NCBI RefSeq assembly: GCF_004339545.1
Contig: NZ_SMGD01000004.1
Location: 1-64,000, forward strand
DNA from: Celerinatantimonas diazotrophica
Lineage (GTDB): Bacteria > Pseudomonadota > Gammaproteobacteria > Enterobacterales > Celerinatantimonadaceae
DNA: 64,000 bases
Direction: 5' to 3'
Below the pieces are notes generated by a model. It searched no databases and was not told the origin of the DNA. It saw nothing but the letters and a program-made list of their open reading frames with translations. Position numbers and translations under genes: made by a program. Shown here piece after piece: positions 18,693 to 27,399 of the stretch. Each line of letters begins with the position of its first letter. Positions within the stretch are counted from its first letter, which is position 1.

Positions 18693-19730
18693 TTAAAGCT
18701 GGCTAGACTGGATGGCACAGCGAAAGCTATTAAGCTCGGAATAAAAAGGAAGCGTGAGCTTTTCAGGTGAACGCCCGAAGGTCGGCATGTTTCCGCCTCC
18801 TCGGGTGACTTTATATTGGCCATGGCTCGGACCAGTGGGATTTTTAACTGGCGACACTTTGTAATAATCTTTGGCATACCAGTCATTCACCCATTCCGCC
18901 ACAACACTCTGCATATCATAAAACCCAAAAGGATTGGGTGGATACCGGTCCACATTGGATGGATTTGATGATGTGTTCGCGGATGATTCGTCAAAAGTAA
19001 CCCACCGCCCCGTCTTGGGATTGCGATAATGATCATTAGCATACTGCAAGTAATTATTATTGGTAGCGAAATAATAGTGTTTCCCCCGGCTGCGGGCCGC
19101 ATATTCCCATTGCGCTTCGGTTGGCAAATCAAACGGCTCATCCGTGATGTGCCCGAGCCAATGCCAATAATCCTTGGTACTTTGCCAGGTTTTGGTATAC
19201 GCAGCATTTTTGCCATGCCTCGACATAAAACCTTTATAGTCATAGGTATTTCGTTTCACATGATAACCTTTGCCTAGAGCGAGTGGCTTATCATGCGCCT
19301 TGCGCAATATTTCAAAATCCCGAAAGGTGGTCTTATACTTGGATAAGTAATAGGTGGTGAGCGTGACCGGATGCACATACATCGCCCCGTGGGGTTGTGA
19401 GGAGGGGGAAGTTAAACACGGATGGTCGTTCGGGTCCCAATTCAGGCGATTGGTATCAGCAACCCGGCATTTCATACCAAAGTCCCCCATTTCAAAACTG
19501 CCACCTTTAACCCGCAGCATATTGTCCATCGCCCGAAGCGCAACGCCTAAAATTTGCTGTTTTTCATCCCCATCCAGATTAGGGTAAAGCTGGTCTATTC
19601 GCTGAGCCATCGCCTGCACTTTTTGTTCTGACAATGTCTTGCTATCAACCCCCTGATACCAGGGCTGACAACCACTTAATATCATCAGGACACAGGTACT
19701 CAATCCCCATTTCGACCATGGCACAAACAA
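18693..19730 (-). CDS. Formylglycine-generating-enzyme-fold lipoprotein lacking catalytic cysteines
   Basis: This is an FGE/SUMF1-fold (C-type-lectin-like) protein. Visible family signatures are VKGGSFEMGDFG, YYLSKYKTTFRDFEILRKA, LPTEAQWEYAARSRG, NPFGFYDMQSVVAEWVNDWY, VTRGGG and the terminal SFRCAIQSS. A lipobox (LMILSGC) makes it a likely membrane-anchored lipoprotein. TTG 19730 is preferred because GAGG lies six bases upstream and it gives a 21-residue signal peptide; GTG 19724 and ATG 19814 are alternatives. True FGE carries paired active cysteines after RGGS; here that segment reads MPTFGRSPEKLTLPF without Cys, so enzyme activity is unlikely. Such proteins occur near T6SS effectors, so an immunity-like role is possible. 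It is inserted in opposite orientation within the Sel1 array. Confidence 0.8.
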   Translation of the reverse strand: MFVPWSKWGLSTCVLMILSGCQPWYQGVDSKTLSEQKVQAMAQRIDQLYPNLDGDEKQQILGVALRAMDNMLRVKGGSFEMGDFGMKCRVADTNRLNWDPNDHPCLTSPSSQPHGAMYVHPVTLTTYYLSKYKTTFRDFEILRKAHDKPLALGKGYHVKRNTYDYKGFMSRHGKNAAYTKTWQSTKDYWHWLGHITDEPFDLPTEAQWEYAARSRGKHYYFATNNNYLQYANDHYRNPKTGRWVTFDESSANTSSNPSNVDRYPPNPFGFYDMQSVVAEWVNDWYAKDYYKVSPVKNPTGPSHGQYKVTRGGGNMPTFGRSPEKLTLPFYSELNSFRCAIQSSQL

Positions 19731-19905
19731 GAAAAACCTCGACAATTCTGAATGATTTTTGTAATTTACAACAAACTCACTAAAAATAATACGCCTCCAC
19801 CTGATATCGCTCACGGTAAACGTCAGACCATCAAAAGGTGGGATAAATCATCATTGAGATAACGAATAATAATGGCTGATGACATATAATGATGCTTGAC
19901 TAGAA

Positions 19906-19996
19906 GCTCATATTCCATTGCGCGCCAGTCGGTCAATCCAAAAGAACATCGGTGATTTGCCTGAACCAATGCCAATACTCTTTTATACTATTGGGC
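19906..19996 (-). pseudogene. Decayed fragment of a second FGE-like gene
   Basis: The reverse strand reads EYWHWFRQITDVLLD, stop, PTGAQWNMS, matching DYWHWLGHITDEPFDLPTEA and QWEYAA of the intact neighbour. The plus-strand text CCAATGCCAATACTC and CATATTCCATTGCGC resembles the intact gene at 19098-19186. A stop codon and frame damage show it is a remnant. So this locus once held at least two FGE-like genes, in the same orientation. Confidence 0.7.
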
Positions 19997-20028
19997 ACAG
20001 TAATTAGGTTATAAAATACATTTTATCT

Positions 20029-21012
20029 ATGAAAGTATCGCATTCGAAAAACCAATATTTTATTACTCTACTTCTTATCTGTGTTTCAGCACCGCTCCGG
20101 GCAATGCCTGCCATCCACAATGGGCTTGATGCCCTGTGGCATCATCAATATAACGAGGCAGAACAAGTCTTTAGTCAGCTCGCCGAACAAGGTAATGCCC
20201 ACGCCATGTACTGGCTGGGCAATACCTATCAGCTGGAAGGTGGTATGAAACGGCTGGATGCCGGGAGAATTCTGCTCAGGGCTGCCCAAATGGGTGATCC
20301 TTGGGCAATGTATCGGTTGACACCAGATAACGGGCTTTCTTTTTGTTCCATTTGGCCTTGCAGTTCCAAGTGGAAAAGTAAAGCCGTAGAAGGTTGGGAA
20401 AAATTATCAAAGCAAGGCAATGGTAAAGCAACATTTGCTTTATTGCTTCACAAAGAAGATAGCTATTGGTATCGACTTACTAAGTGGTTACCTGGTATGG
20501 GCCAAGAAAAATTAAATAAAATAGCAATAAGATCATTTAATCAAGGCTATCAAGGTTCAGCTGTTTATCTATTTAAAAATGACAAGTCTAAAAAACTGAA
20601 GTATCTAACACAATCAGCTAATAATGGTTTTATTCCAGCATATAGTCTTTTATCTACATATTATGAGTCTAGAAAAAACGTGAAGTTAATGAATAAATAT
20701 AAAAAACTCGCTGTTCAGTCAGGTGATAGAGATTTTATAAAATATCTTTTTGTATCTTATATTCGAGGATGGGGTGAATATGACAAAAATATTGATAAAG
20801 CCTATTATTATGGTTCGATTATTTCACTCTACGGTGAAGATTTATCTATTTTCTTTAAGAAGAACGGCTCTCAAAAATATAGATTAAACACAAAAATAAG
20901 CAGTGCAAAAAAAAATCTCCTCTCAAAAAAGGCAAAAGAGTTTGTTAATACCCACCCACCTTACTACTATTATGATGAATTTCATCAGCCATTTGGATTA
21001 ATGAATTTCTAA
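20029..21012 (+). CDS. Sel1-repeat exported protein, array copy 15 (last intact)
   Basis: 327 residues. It has its own signal peptide (MKVSHSKNQYFITLLLICVS then APLRA-MPAIHNG), unlike the MQxRYLSI type of most copies. Middle module TPDN (MYRLTPDNGLSFCSIWPC, like copy 1), followed by LLHKEDSYWYRLTKWLPGMG. C-terminal class gamma: NGFIPAYSLLSTYYESRKNV, EDLSIFFKKNGSQKYRL, tail YYYYDEFHQPFGLMNF. Separated from the main array by the FGE-like gene, so it may have its own promoter. It is the only TPDN-gamma combination. Confidence 0.83.
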   Translation: MKVSHSKNQYFITLLLICVSAPLRAMPAIHNGLDALWHHQYNEAEQVFSQLAEQGNAHAMYWLGNTYQLEGGMKRLDAGRILLRAAQMGDPWAMYRLTPDNGLSFCSIWPCSSKWKSKAVEGWEKLSKQGNGKATFALLLHKEDSYWYRLTKWLPGMGQEKLNKIAIRSFNQGYQGSAVYLFKNDKSKKLKYLTQSANNGFIPAYSLLSTYYESRKNVKLMNKYKKLAVQSGDRDFIKYLFVSYIRGWGEYDKNIDKAYYYGSIISLYGEDLSIFFKKNGSQKYRLNTKISSAKKNLLSKKAKEFVNTHPPYYYYDEFHQPFGLMNF

Positions 21013-21142
21013 TAAAAAATTTAAGTTTGGTTTAACGATAAAATATCTTTATATAAGATTACTCCCGATTTCATATGATAAGTGCGACATTCATGGAAAG
21101 GATCGCTATCTATGAAACATTTCATCTAATTTTAAATATCTA

Positions 21143-21259
21143 ATGCAATTTCGATACTTATCTATAGCTATCTTATTATGCATTGCCATGAGCTTCCCAC
21201 TCCGGGCAATGCCTGCCATCCACAATGGCCTTAATTCTCGACGATATCTCATTGGATAA
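21143..21259 (+). pseudogene. Truncated Sel1-repeat array copy 16 at the island edge
   Basis: ATG 21143 encodes MQFRYLSIAILLCIAMSFPL then RAMPAIHNGL, identical in type to full copies, before the match stops at about 21235 and a stop codon follows at 21259. The preceding spacer (GAAACATTTCATCTAATTTT) is the one found before copies 11 and 12. The end of homology probably marks the boundary between the duplicated array and the older chromosome leading to comM. Confidence 0.75.
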
Positions 21260-21430
21260 ACAATATTCGCGCATGCTCCGCTTTGACTGAGTGACCGACC
21301 GAATTAGCCTAATGTTTTCCAGATGCAGCTTAGTAGAATCCGAATGATTAACATTAACACAATGATACCACAGGACTTTTGCTTATCGCTCTGGCATAAT
21401 TGATATAAAAATCAATAAAAGAAAGTCACA

Positions 21431-22954
21431 ATGGAAAAACTAGCTGTGGTTTATTCTCGGGCATCCATTGGCCTCGATGCACCACTGGTAACGGTAGAGA
21501 CGCATCTGGCCAATGGCATTCCAGCTTTTACCTTGGTTGGGCTGCCTGAAGCATCGGTACGCGAAGCACGAGAACGGGTTCGCAGCGCCCTGCTCACCAG
21601 CGGCTTTGAATTCCCGGCTGCCCGAATCACCGTCAATCTAGCTCCAGCAGATCTGCCTAAAGAAGGTGGTCGTTTTGATCTGGCGATCGCGATTGGCATT
21701 TTGGTTGCGTCAGCTCAATTGCCGGAAGCCCCACTACAGCAGCTTGAATTACTCGGTGAATTGGCACTATCGGGGGAAATTCGCCATATTCCCGGGGCCA
21801 TTAGTGCATCAATGGCCGCGGTGAAAGCTCAGCACAAATTGATTTTACCGCCAGCGGATGCGGGCTCTGCTGCACGTGTTGAACAAGCGCAAATTTATGC
21901 TCCGGCCAGTCTTGGCGAATTGGTCGCTTGGCTTAATGGTCAACAATCATTAGCTCTGACAAAAGCAGATGAACTTCCCCAACCCACACAGGTACCCAGT
22001 ACAGGTGACTTTCGTGATGTCATCGGTCAAAACAGCGCAAAACGCGCGTTGTTAATTGCCGCTGCCGCTCGGCATAATCTGTTAATGCTTGGCCCTCCGG
22101 GAACTGGAAAAACCATGCTTGCAAGCCGTTTACCAGGTATTTTACCGCCCCTAAATACTCATCAAGCTATTGATGTAGCGGCCATCGAATCACTTGGAGG
22201 GAATGAGCGAGCATTAAGTCACTGGTATACACCGCCGTTTCGCAGCCCTCATCACAGTGCCTCGGCGGTGGCATTAGTCGGTGGTGGCAGCAAACCCCGT
22301 CCGGGTGAAATCTCGCTCGCCCATCATGGTGTCTTGTTCTTAGATGAAATGGCCGAGTTTCCACGTGCAGTGCTCGATGCCCTGCGCCAACCGCTTGAGT
22401 CAGGGATGGTGCATATTTCCAGAGCCATGCAACAGGTCACCTTTCCGGCCGACTTTCAACTCATTGGTGCTCTCAACCCTAGTCCCAGCGGTTACTATCA
22501 AGGACATCAAGCACGCAGTAATGTCGACCAAATCTTGCGCTATCTTAGCCGTCTCTCGGGACCTTTTTTAGATCGATTTGATTTAAGTGTTGAGGTTACC
22601 AGCTTGCCCCGCGGTAGCCTCAATCAAGAGCCTAAAGGGCTCAGCACTGAAGAGCTGCGAGAACAGGTGATCCAAGCCAGAGAACGGCAACTCAAACGTC
22701 AGGGGTGTTTAAATAGCGAACTCAGTGGTGCGATGCTACGAGAAATTGCGCCATTAAATAATACCGAAGCAAGCTTTTTAGAGCAGGCCATCGAAAAACT
22801 TGGATTATCGATCCGTGCTTATCATCGGATCTGGAAAGTTGCATTAACGATCAGTGATCTAAACCAACAACCACTTGAGCATGCTCAACTTGTCGAGGCG
22901 CTCGGCTATCGAGCCATGGATCGGTTACTGAATCGCCTCACACAAACGGTGTAA
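21431..22954 (+). CDS. comM: ComM/YifB-family AAA+ ATPase (natural transformation branch migration)
   Basis: 507 residues, normal family length. The N-terminal ChlI-like domain starts VVYSRASIGLDAPLVTVETH and has GLPEASVREARERVRSAL. Walker A is GPPGTGKTML at 221-230 and Walker B LFLDE at 302-306; the C-terminal region carries AYHRIWKVALTISDLN. Family members are hexameric helicases that extend heteroduplex DNA during natural transformation in Vibrio and Acinetobacter. The ATG at 21431 follows AAAGAAAG. The gene lies just outside the array edge and is read away from it. It ends directly against the convergent GntR gene. Confidence 0.92.
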   Translation: MEKLAVVYSRASIGLDAPLVTVETHLANGIPAFTLVGLPEASVREARERVRSALLTSGFEFPAARITVNLAPADLPKEGGRFDLAIAIGILVASAQLPEAPLQQLELLGELALSGEIRHIPGAISASMAAVKAQHKLILPPADAGSAARVEQAQIYAPASLGELVAWLNGQQSLALTKADELPQPTQVPSTGDFRDVIGQNSAKRALLIAAAARHNLLMLGPPGTGKTMLASRLPGILPPLNTHQAIDVAAIESLGGNERALSHWYTPPFRSPHHSASAVALVGGGSKPRPGEISLAHHGVLFLDEMAEFPRAVLDALRQPLESGMVHISRAMQQVTFPADFQLIGALNPSPSGYYQGHQARSNVDQILRYLSRLSGPFLDRFDLSVEVTSLPRGSLNQEPKGLSTEELREQVIQARERQLKRQGCLNSELSGAMLREIAPLNNTEASFLEQAIEKLGLSIRAYHRIWKVALTISDLNQQPLEHAQLVEALGYRAMDRLLNRLTQTV

Positions 22955-23647
22955 CTACTGCTCAGCAAACCAAGTTGGGTAGCGCTCTTGAATCGACTTA
23001 ATCACCTGCGGAAAATCACTTAAGTGTTGTTTCAACAATATTTTGGCCTGATGCACATCTCGATTAGCTAAAGCATCGATGATCGCGCGATGTTCGCTTA
23101 GCACTTGCTCCATTGTTGATTCACGAGTGAGATCTAAATACCGCACCCGATCCATGACGGCTTTCACCGTTTCAATGGTTTCCCACGCAAGCGGACAATC
23201 AGCGATCAACGCAAACTGCTGATGAAACGCATCATCTTGGTGCAGAAATAGCTGATAATTCTGAGTGTCAATGGCATGTTGTTGCTGACTTAACAAATAA
23301 GTTAAATTTTCGAGCTGCTCAGCACTAATCAAGGCAGTTAATCGCTCCATCAGTGCACATTCGATACTTGATCGAATCAATTGCCCATCGAGAACACTTT
23401 TAATCGAAATCTGTGTCACATAAGTGCCACGTTGCGGATACACACGAACCAACGAACACTTGGCAAGCTGAATAAAAGCTTCACGCACAGGCTGTCGAGA
23501 GACATCCATCGAAGATGCGATCTCTTTTTCAGAAATAGCGCGTCCGGGTTCCAATTTACAGCTAATAATTGCCTGTTTAAGGTACTGGTATATTTGTAAA
23601 CTGACCGCTGGACGGTCCGCAATAGTAAAATCAGAGAATTCACTCAT
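22955..23647 (-). CDS. GntR-family regulator with FCD domain
   Basis: 230 residues. An N-terminal winged helix (LEPGRAISEKEIASSMDVSR, QPVREAFIQLAKCSLVRVYP) is followed by an all-helical FCD effector-binding domain with the expected histidines (QDDAFHQQF, EHRAIIDALANRD). FCD regulators usually respond to small carboxylic or sugar acids. No catabolic genes sit beside it, so its target cannot be named. The stop codon abuts that of comM. The 640 bases upstream separate it from the ilv operon. Confidence 0.85.
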   Translation of the reverse strand: MSEFSDFTIADRPAVSLQIYQYLKQAIISCKLEPGRAISEKEIASSMDVSRQPVREAFIQLAKCSLVRVYPQRGTYVTQISIKSVLDGQLIRSSIECALMERLTALISAEQLENLTYLLSQQQHAIDTQNYQLFLHQDDAFHQQFALIADCPLAWETIETVKAVMDRVRYLDLTRESTMEQVLSEHRAIIDALANRDVHQAKILLKQHLSDFPQVIKSIQERYPTWFAEQ

Positions 23648-24323
23648 AATCTAAGCATATATCTTTTATTGGGGCATTTAAAAACAACAACGTTCACCTT
23701 CAAATACCTGCTTAGATAGCATTATCCTAAGCATCTTATAATTTATGTACTTTTACTCTATCCTAACTAGAGTCAGCAACCAAGGCTATATGCTCGATTT
23801 AATCTGTTTATTCACCGAGATGAGAGCTGACGGGGATCATGAAAAGCCATATCAGGCGAATGGTAAGCATATAACCTACCCATGATTCATAGCCGAGTGT
23901 TGCAGTGCGCCATCGTTGTTGCCATGTGGTTAAGTTTGGATGAATTTGTTCAAAAATAACACAGTCATCTATAATAACCGATGCGCAGCATCGACAATGA
24001 CCGGCTTTGCTACTTTTGGAGCCAATATGGCTTCATTGTTAAATGTTTTCTCATAAAATCTCCATCGATCGGCGCAAAATTCAGAAAAAAATCGCTTTTA
24101 CTAAATGGGCAATATCTAAGAATATTACTTATCCAGAAGCTTCAATTAAAGTGAAACATTTCCCTATTATCTTAAAAATTAGTGATTCTAACTAATTTTC
24201 TTTTTGAAACTGCAATAGCCACACAAATTTTCTATTAAATTAGTCTTGCACACGACAGCTGGGTATGGTAATTCTAAATACATCAAATGCAGACACTCAT
24301 CGCTAAAGAAGATTTAAAATATA
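23648..24323. other. Intergenic region between the GntR gene and ilvL
   Basis: About 675 bases with no gene I can support. The right end must contain the ilv promoter; TTGCAC at 24246-24251 is a possible -35 but I see no convincing -10 at the right distance. The rest is AT-rich without clear repeats or strong hairpins. Confidence 0.5.
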
Positions 24324-24413
24324 ATGAAACTTGTTGCTTTAATTCTAAACGTCGTCGTCCAGGTGGTGATTATTCACTCGCCTGCGGGGCGTTTGTCATT
24401 GCAACAAGCATAA
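24324..24413 (+). CDS. ilvL: ilv operon leader peptide
   Basis: A 29-residue frame encodes MKLVALILNVVVQVVIIHSP then AGRLSLQQA. Fourteen of the first 17 residues after Met are Leu, Val, Ile or other small hydrophobics, with runs VVV and VVII. It stands 75 bases before ilvG and is followed by a G+C-rich hairpin with a U tract. Ribosome stalling at these codons when Leu, Val or Ile is scarce is the known control of ilvGMEDA in enterobacteria. The frame is too short for ordinary gene callers. Confidence 0.9.
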   Translation: MKLVALILNVVVQVVIIHSPAGRLSLQQA

Positions 24414-24430
24414 GACAGGCGATATCTAAA

Positions 24431-24463
24431 CCCCCGCACCGCAAGGTCCGGGGGTTTTTTTTT
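24431..24463 (+). terminator. ilvGMEDA attenuator terminator
   Basis: CCCCCGCACC-GCAA-GGTCCGGGGG forms a ten-pair stem with one C-C mismatch and a tetraloop, followed by nine T. It lies between the leader stop and ilvG. Confidence 0.92.
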
Positions 24464-24487
24464 ACATAAAAGCAAAAGGGATACACC

Positions 24488-26140
24488 ATGAATGGGGCGC
24501 AGCTTATCGTAAACACGCTCAAAGCGAATCAGGTTAACCAGGTTTTTGGTTATCCGGGCGGGGCCATAATGCCGTTATATGATGCTTTGTACGATGGTGG
24601 CTTAGCTCATCAGCTAACTCGCCATGAACAGGGGGCTGCCATTGCCGCAATTGGCTATGCGCGCGCTAGTGGCAAAGTTGGGGTTTGTATCGCCACATCA
24701 GGCCCAGGCGCCACGAACCTTATCACAGGGTTAGCGGATGCCATGATGGATTCGATTCCAGTAGTTGCCATTACCGGCCAAGTTAGTAATCCAGTGATTG
24801 GCACCGACGCTTTTCAAGAAGTGGATGTTTTGGGATTATCGTTAGCCTGTTGTAAGCACAGTTTTTTAGTCAATGAGCCAGAGCAATTAGCGGCGGCCTT
24901 GGATGAAGCGTTCTTTATTGCTCAATCGGGTCGTCCGGGTCCAGTTATCATCGACATTCCTAAAGACGTTCAACTCGCTACAATCGCCACCAGCAGTCCC
25001 AAACTTAGTCCAATTAACGACTCACCAGAGCGGCTAGATCAAGAGCGCATAGAGCAAGCTCGCGCACTGCTGCATAGTGCTCAAAAACCCGTTCTTTATA
25101 TGGGCGGAGGCATTGGTATGGCGAATGCCGTTACCGCGGCTCGCGAGTTTATCAACGTCACGCAGATTCCATCGGTTACGACCCTCAAAGGGATTGGCAC
25201 CGCATTACCTGACACCCCTTGTTTTATGGGAATGTTAGGCATGCATGGCAATCCTGCGGCGAACCTCGCTGTTCAGCAAAGCGATCTGCTGATTGTGGCG
25301 GGCGCCCGCTTTGATGATCGCGTCACTGGCAAACTCGATACCTTCGCACCTCATGCAAAAGTCATTCATATCGATATTGATGCGGCTGAAATCGGCAAAC
25401 TGCGTGCCGCAGATGTTGCGATAAGCGATGATTTAAGCGAAGTGTTGCACGCTTTACAGATGCCATTAAATATTAACGAGTGGCGACAACACACCAGCGA
25501 ATTGATCGAAAAACACCGCTGGCGGTATAACCATCCGGGTAAAGGCATTTATGCACCCGCGCTGCTGAAACAGCTCAGTGATCAATTGCCCGGTCGCCAT
25601 GTTATCGCTTGTGATGTGGGCCAGCACCAAATGTGGGTCGCTCAGCATATGCAATTTACCCATCCCTACGATCATATCTCCAGCTCTGGATTTGGCACGA
25701 TGGGCTATGGCTTACCAGCGGCTATCGGCGCAAAATTTGCGCGCCCTGATGAAACCGTGATAGCCATCAGCGGCGACGGCTCATTTATGATGAATGTTCA
25801 GGAGCTTGGCACCATTAAGCGCGCTCAGTTGGCGATAAAAATAGTTTTAATTGACAACCACCGATTAGGAATGGTTCGCCAATGGCAAGACTTGTTCTTT
25901 GATGGTCGCCAAAGCGAAACCATTCTGGATGATAATCCCGATTTTATAACCTTAGCTAGCGCCTTTGATATTCCAGGCGAATCGATCACCGAGAAAGAGC
26001 AGATTGCTCAGGCACTGGATCGCATGCTTAAATGTGACGGTCCTTATCTGTTACATGTGGCTATCGACGAAAAAGAAAATGTCTGGCCCTTGGTTCCACC
26101 CGGTGCGGCTAACCATCAAATGCTGGAGGATCAGGCATGA
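24488..26140 (+). CDS. ilvG: Acetolactate synthase II large subunit
   Basis: 550 residues. The enzyme joins two pyruvates, or pyruvate and 2-oxobutyrate, in the first common step of Val, Leu and Ile synthesis, using ThDP, Mg and FAD. N-terminal ThDP domain: [16 protein letters not shown] and the catalytic Glu in [23 protein letters not shown]/central domain [13 protein letters not shown]-terminal ThDP motif [14 protein letters not shown] with the [12 protein letters not shown] loop. The frame is intact, unlike E. coli K-12 ilvG. AAGGGATACACC precedes the ATG. The stop overlaps ilvM as ATGA. Confidence 0.96.
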   Translation: MNGAQLIVNTLKANQVNQVFGYPGGAIMPLYDALYDGGLAHQLTRHEQGAAIAAIGYARASGKVGVCIATSGPGATNLITGLADAMMDSIPVVAITGQVSNPVIGTDAFQEVDVLGLSLACCKHSFLVNEPEQLAAALDEAFFIAQSGRPGPVIIDIPKDVQLATIATSSPKLSPINDSPERLDQERIEQARALLHSAQKPVLYMGGGIGMANAVTAAREFINVTQIPSVTTLKGIGTALPDTPCFMGMLGMHGNPAANLAVQQSDLLIVAGARFDDRVTGKLDTFAPHAKVIHIDIDAAEIGKLRAADVAISDDLSEVLHALQMPLNINEWRQHTSELIEKHRWRYNHPGKGIYAPALLKQLSDQLPGRHVIACDVGQHQMWVAQHMQFTHPYDHISSSGFGTMGYGLPAAIGAKFARPDETVIAISGDGSFMMNVQELGTIKRAQLAIKIVLIDNHRLGMVRQWQDLFFDGRQSETILDDNPDFITLASAFDIPGESITEKEQIAQALDRMLKCDGPYLLHVAIDEKENVWPLVPPGAANHQMLEDQA

Positions 26141-26394
26141 ATCAGCACACCTTTGAAATGCAAACCCGGTCAGCACCGGAAGTATTAGAACGGATCTTGC
26201 GCGTCACTCGACATCGTGGGTTTACAGTCAAATCGATGCAAATGGATGAACTGGGAAGCGAGCAAGCGATTCGAATCCGTTTTACCGTTTGTAGTGAACG
26301 GTCAATATCACTACTTTTTAACCAATTAAACAAACTGATTGATGTTGCCCAAATCAATGAGCTTTGCAACGATCAACAACAAAAGTGGGCCTAA
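26137..26394 (+). CDS. ilvM: Acetolactate synthase II small (regulatory) subunit
   Basis: 85 residues forming one ACT-like domain: [20 protein letters not shown] and then SIQ-type strands ([20 protein letters not shown]). Length and position match IlvM, which stabilises and activates IlvG. It overlaps the ilvG stop by four bases, so translation is probably coupled to give matched subunit amounts. Confidence 0.93.
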   Translation: MNQHTFEMQTRSAPEVLERILRVTRHRGFTVKSMQMDELGSEQAIRIRFTVCSERSISLLFNQLNKLIDVAQINELCNDQQQKWA

Positions 26395-26405
26395 AGGAAA
26401 TACAT

Positions 26406-27332
26406 ATGTCAGACTCAAAATCTTCTCTTATCTGGTTTAATGGCGAAAACGTTCCTGAAGAGAAAGCAACCGTTAGCGTCTTAAGCCACGGGTTGCATTA
26501 TGGCACTTCGGTCTTTGAAGGGATTCGTGCATATAACACAAACAAAGGCACCGCCATCTTCCGCTTGCAGGATCATGTGCAACGGTTGTTCGATTCAGCC
26601 AAAATTTATCGCCTGCAACAACCATACACTCAAGAACAAGTAGAAGAAGCGATTCGTGATAACGTGCGCGTCAATGGGTTTGATAGTGCTTATATTCGCC
26701 CGCTCATTTTTGCTGGCAATGTTGGTCTGGGCGTAGGCTCAGCGCAAGGAAAAAATTGTGAAGTGGTCGTTGCATCTATGCAGTGGGGTGCCTACCTAGG
26801 CGAAGAAGCACTCGAACAAGGGATTGATGTTTGCGTCAGCTCTTGGACTCGCGTTGCCCCCAATACCCTGCCCACAGGAGCTAAAGCAGGCGGGAACTAC
26901 CTGTCATCACAACTGATTAATGAAGAGTCGCACCGCCACGGTTACGCCGAAGGTCTGGCGTTGGATGTCAATGGTCTGTTGAGTGAAGGTTCGGGTGAAA
27001 ACGTCTTCTTGGTGAAAAAAGGCAAGCTTTATACGCCCCCATTGAGTGCATGTATTCTGCCTGGCATTACTCGTGACACCATCGTTAACCTGGCAAATCG
27101 TCTGGGTATCGAAATCGTTGAACAAAATATTGCTCGTGAAGCCCTGTACTTGGCTGATGAAGTATTTATGTGTGGAACAGCCGCTGAACTTACTCCCGTT
27201 CGCAGCGTTGATGGCCAGCAAGTTGGGATTGGCAAATGTGGCCCAGTCACCAAACAACTGCAACAGGCTTTCTTTGGTCTGTTTAATGGTGAAACCGAAG
27301 ATACAGAAGGTTGGTTAGACTACATCAACTAA
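26406..27332 (+). CDS. ilvE: Branched-chain amino acid aminotransferase
   Basis: 308 residues from ATG 26406, preceded by AAAGGAAATAC; an in-frame ATG at 26364 lies inside ilvM and is not used. This fold-type IV PLP enzyme performs the last transamination to Ile, Val and Leu. Landmarks: [36 protein letters not shown], the PLP-lysine region [13 protein letters not shown], and [20 protein letters not shown]. Length is normal. Twelve bases separate it from ilvM. Confidence 0.95.
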   Translation: MSDSKSSLIWFNGENVPEEKATVSVLSHGLHYGTSVFEGIRAYNTNKGTAIFRLQDHVQRLFDSAKIYRLQQPYTQEQVEEAIRDNVRVNGFDSAYIRPLIFAGNVGLGVGSAQGKNCEVVVASMQWGAYLGEEALEQGIDVCVSSWTRVAPNTLPTGAKAGGNYLSSQLINEESHRHGYAEGLALDVNGLLSEGSGENVFLVKKGKLYTPPLSACILPGITRDTIVNLANRLGIEIVEQNIAREALYLADEVFMCGTAAELTPVRSVDGQQVGIGKCGPVTKQLQQAFFGLFNGETEDTEGWLDYIN

Positions 27333-27340
27333 GATTTATC

Positions 27341-27369
27341 GCCGGAAACCTCGTTTTCCGGCTTCTTTT
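27341..27369 (+). terminator. Hairpin between ilvE and ilvD
   Basis: GCCGGAAA-CCTCGT-TTTCCGGC is a perfect eight-pair stem followed by TTCTTTT. It could partly terminate transcription or shield the upstream mRNA end, lowering ilvDA relative to ilvGME. Confidence 0.7.
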
Positions 27370-27399
27370 AAAATAACAAAAGAGCAAAAGGATCAGATT

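Larger units (their letters stand above)
5063..21259 (+). repeat. Tandem array of about 1.03-kb Sel1-repeat gene units
   Basis: Sixteen loci of one family occur head to tail at a spacing near 1.03 kb: 12 intact genes, 2 frameshifted genes and 2 signal-peptide stubs. Spacers fall into three recurring types (TGTGATAATGC..., GGTAGTAACTAGGGC..., GAAACATTTCATC...). None shows a strong Shine-Dalgarno next to the ATG. Confidence 0.9.

Noticed and set aside
5242-20420. Repeated minus-strand open frames of 60-80 codons opposite every array copy
   Set aside because: They recur only because the plus-strand Sel1 genes are near-identical; no start signals or family features.
5063-21259. CRISPR or integron cassette array as an explanation for the regular spacing
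   Set aside because: Units are about 1 kb coding genes of one family, with no short spaced repeats, attC-like folded sites or integrase in view.
23882-23959. A 25-codon frame (MIHSRVLQCAIVVAMWLSLD...) upstream of the ilv operon
   Set aside because: No ribosome site, no control codon pattern and no terminator; the true leader is at 24324.
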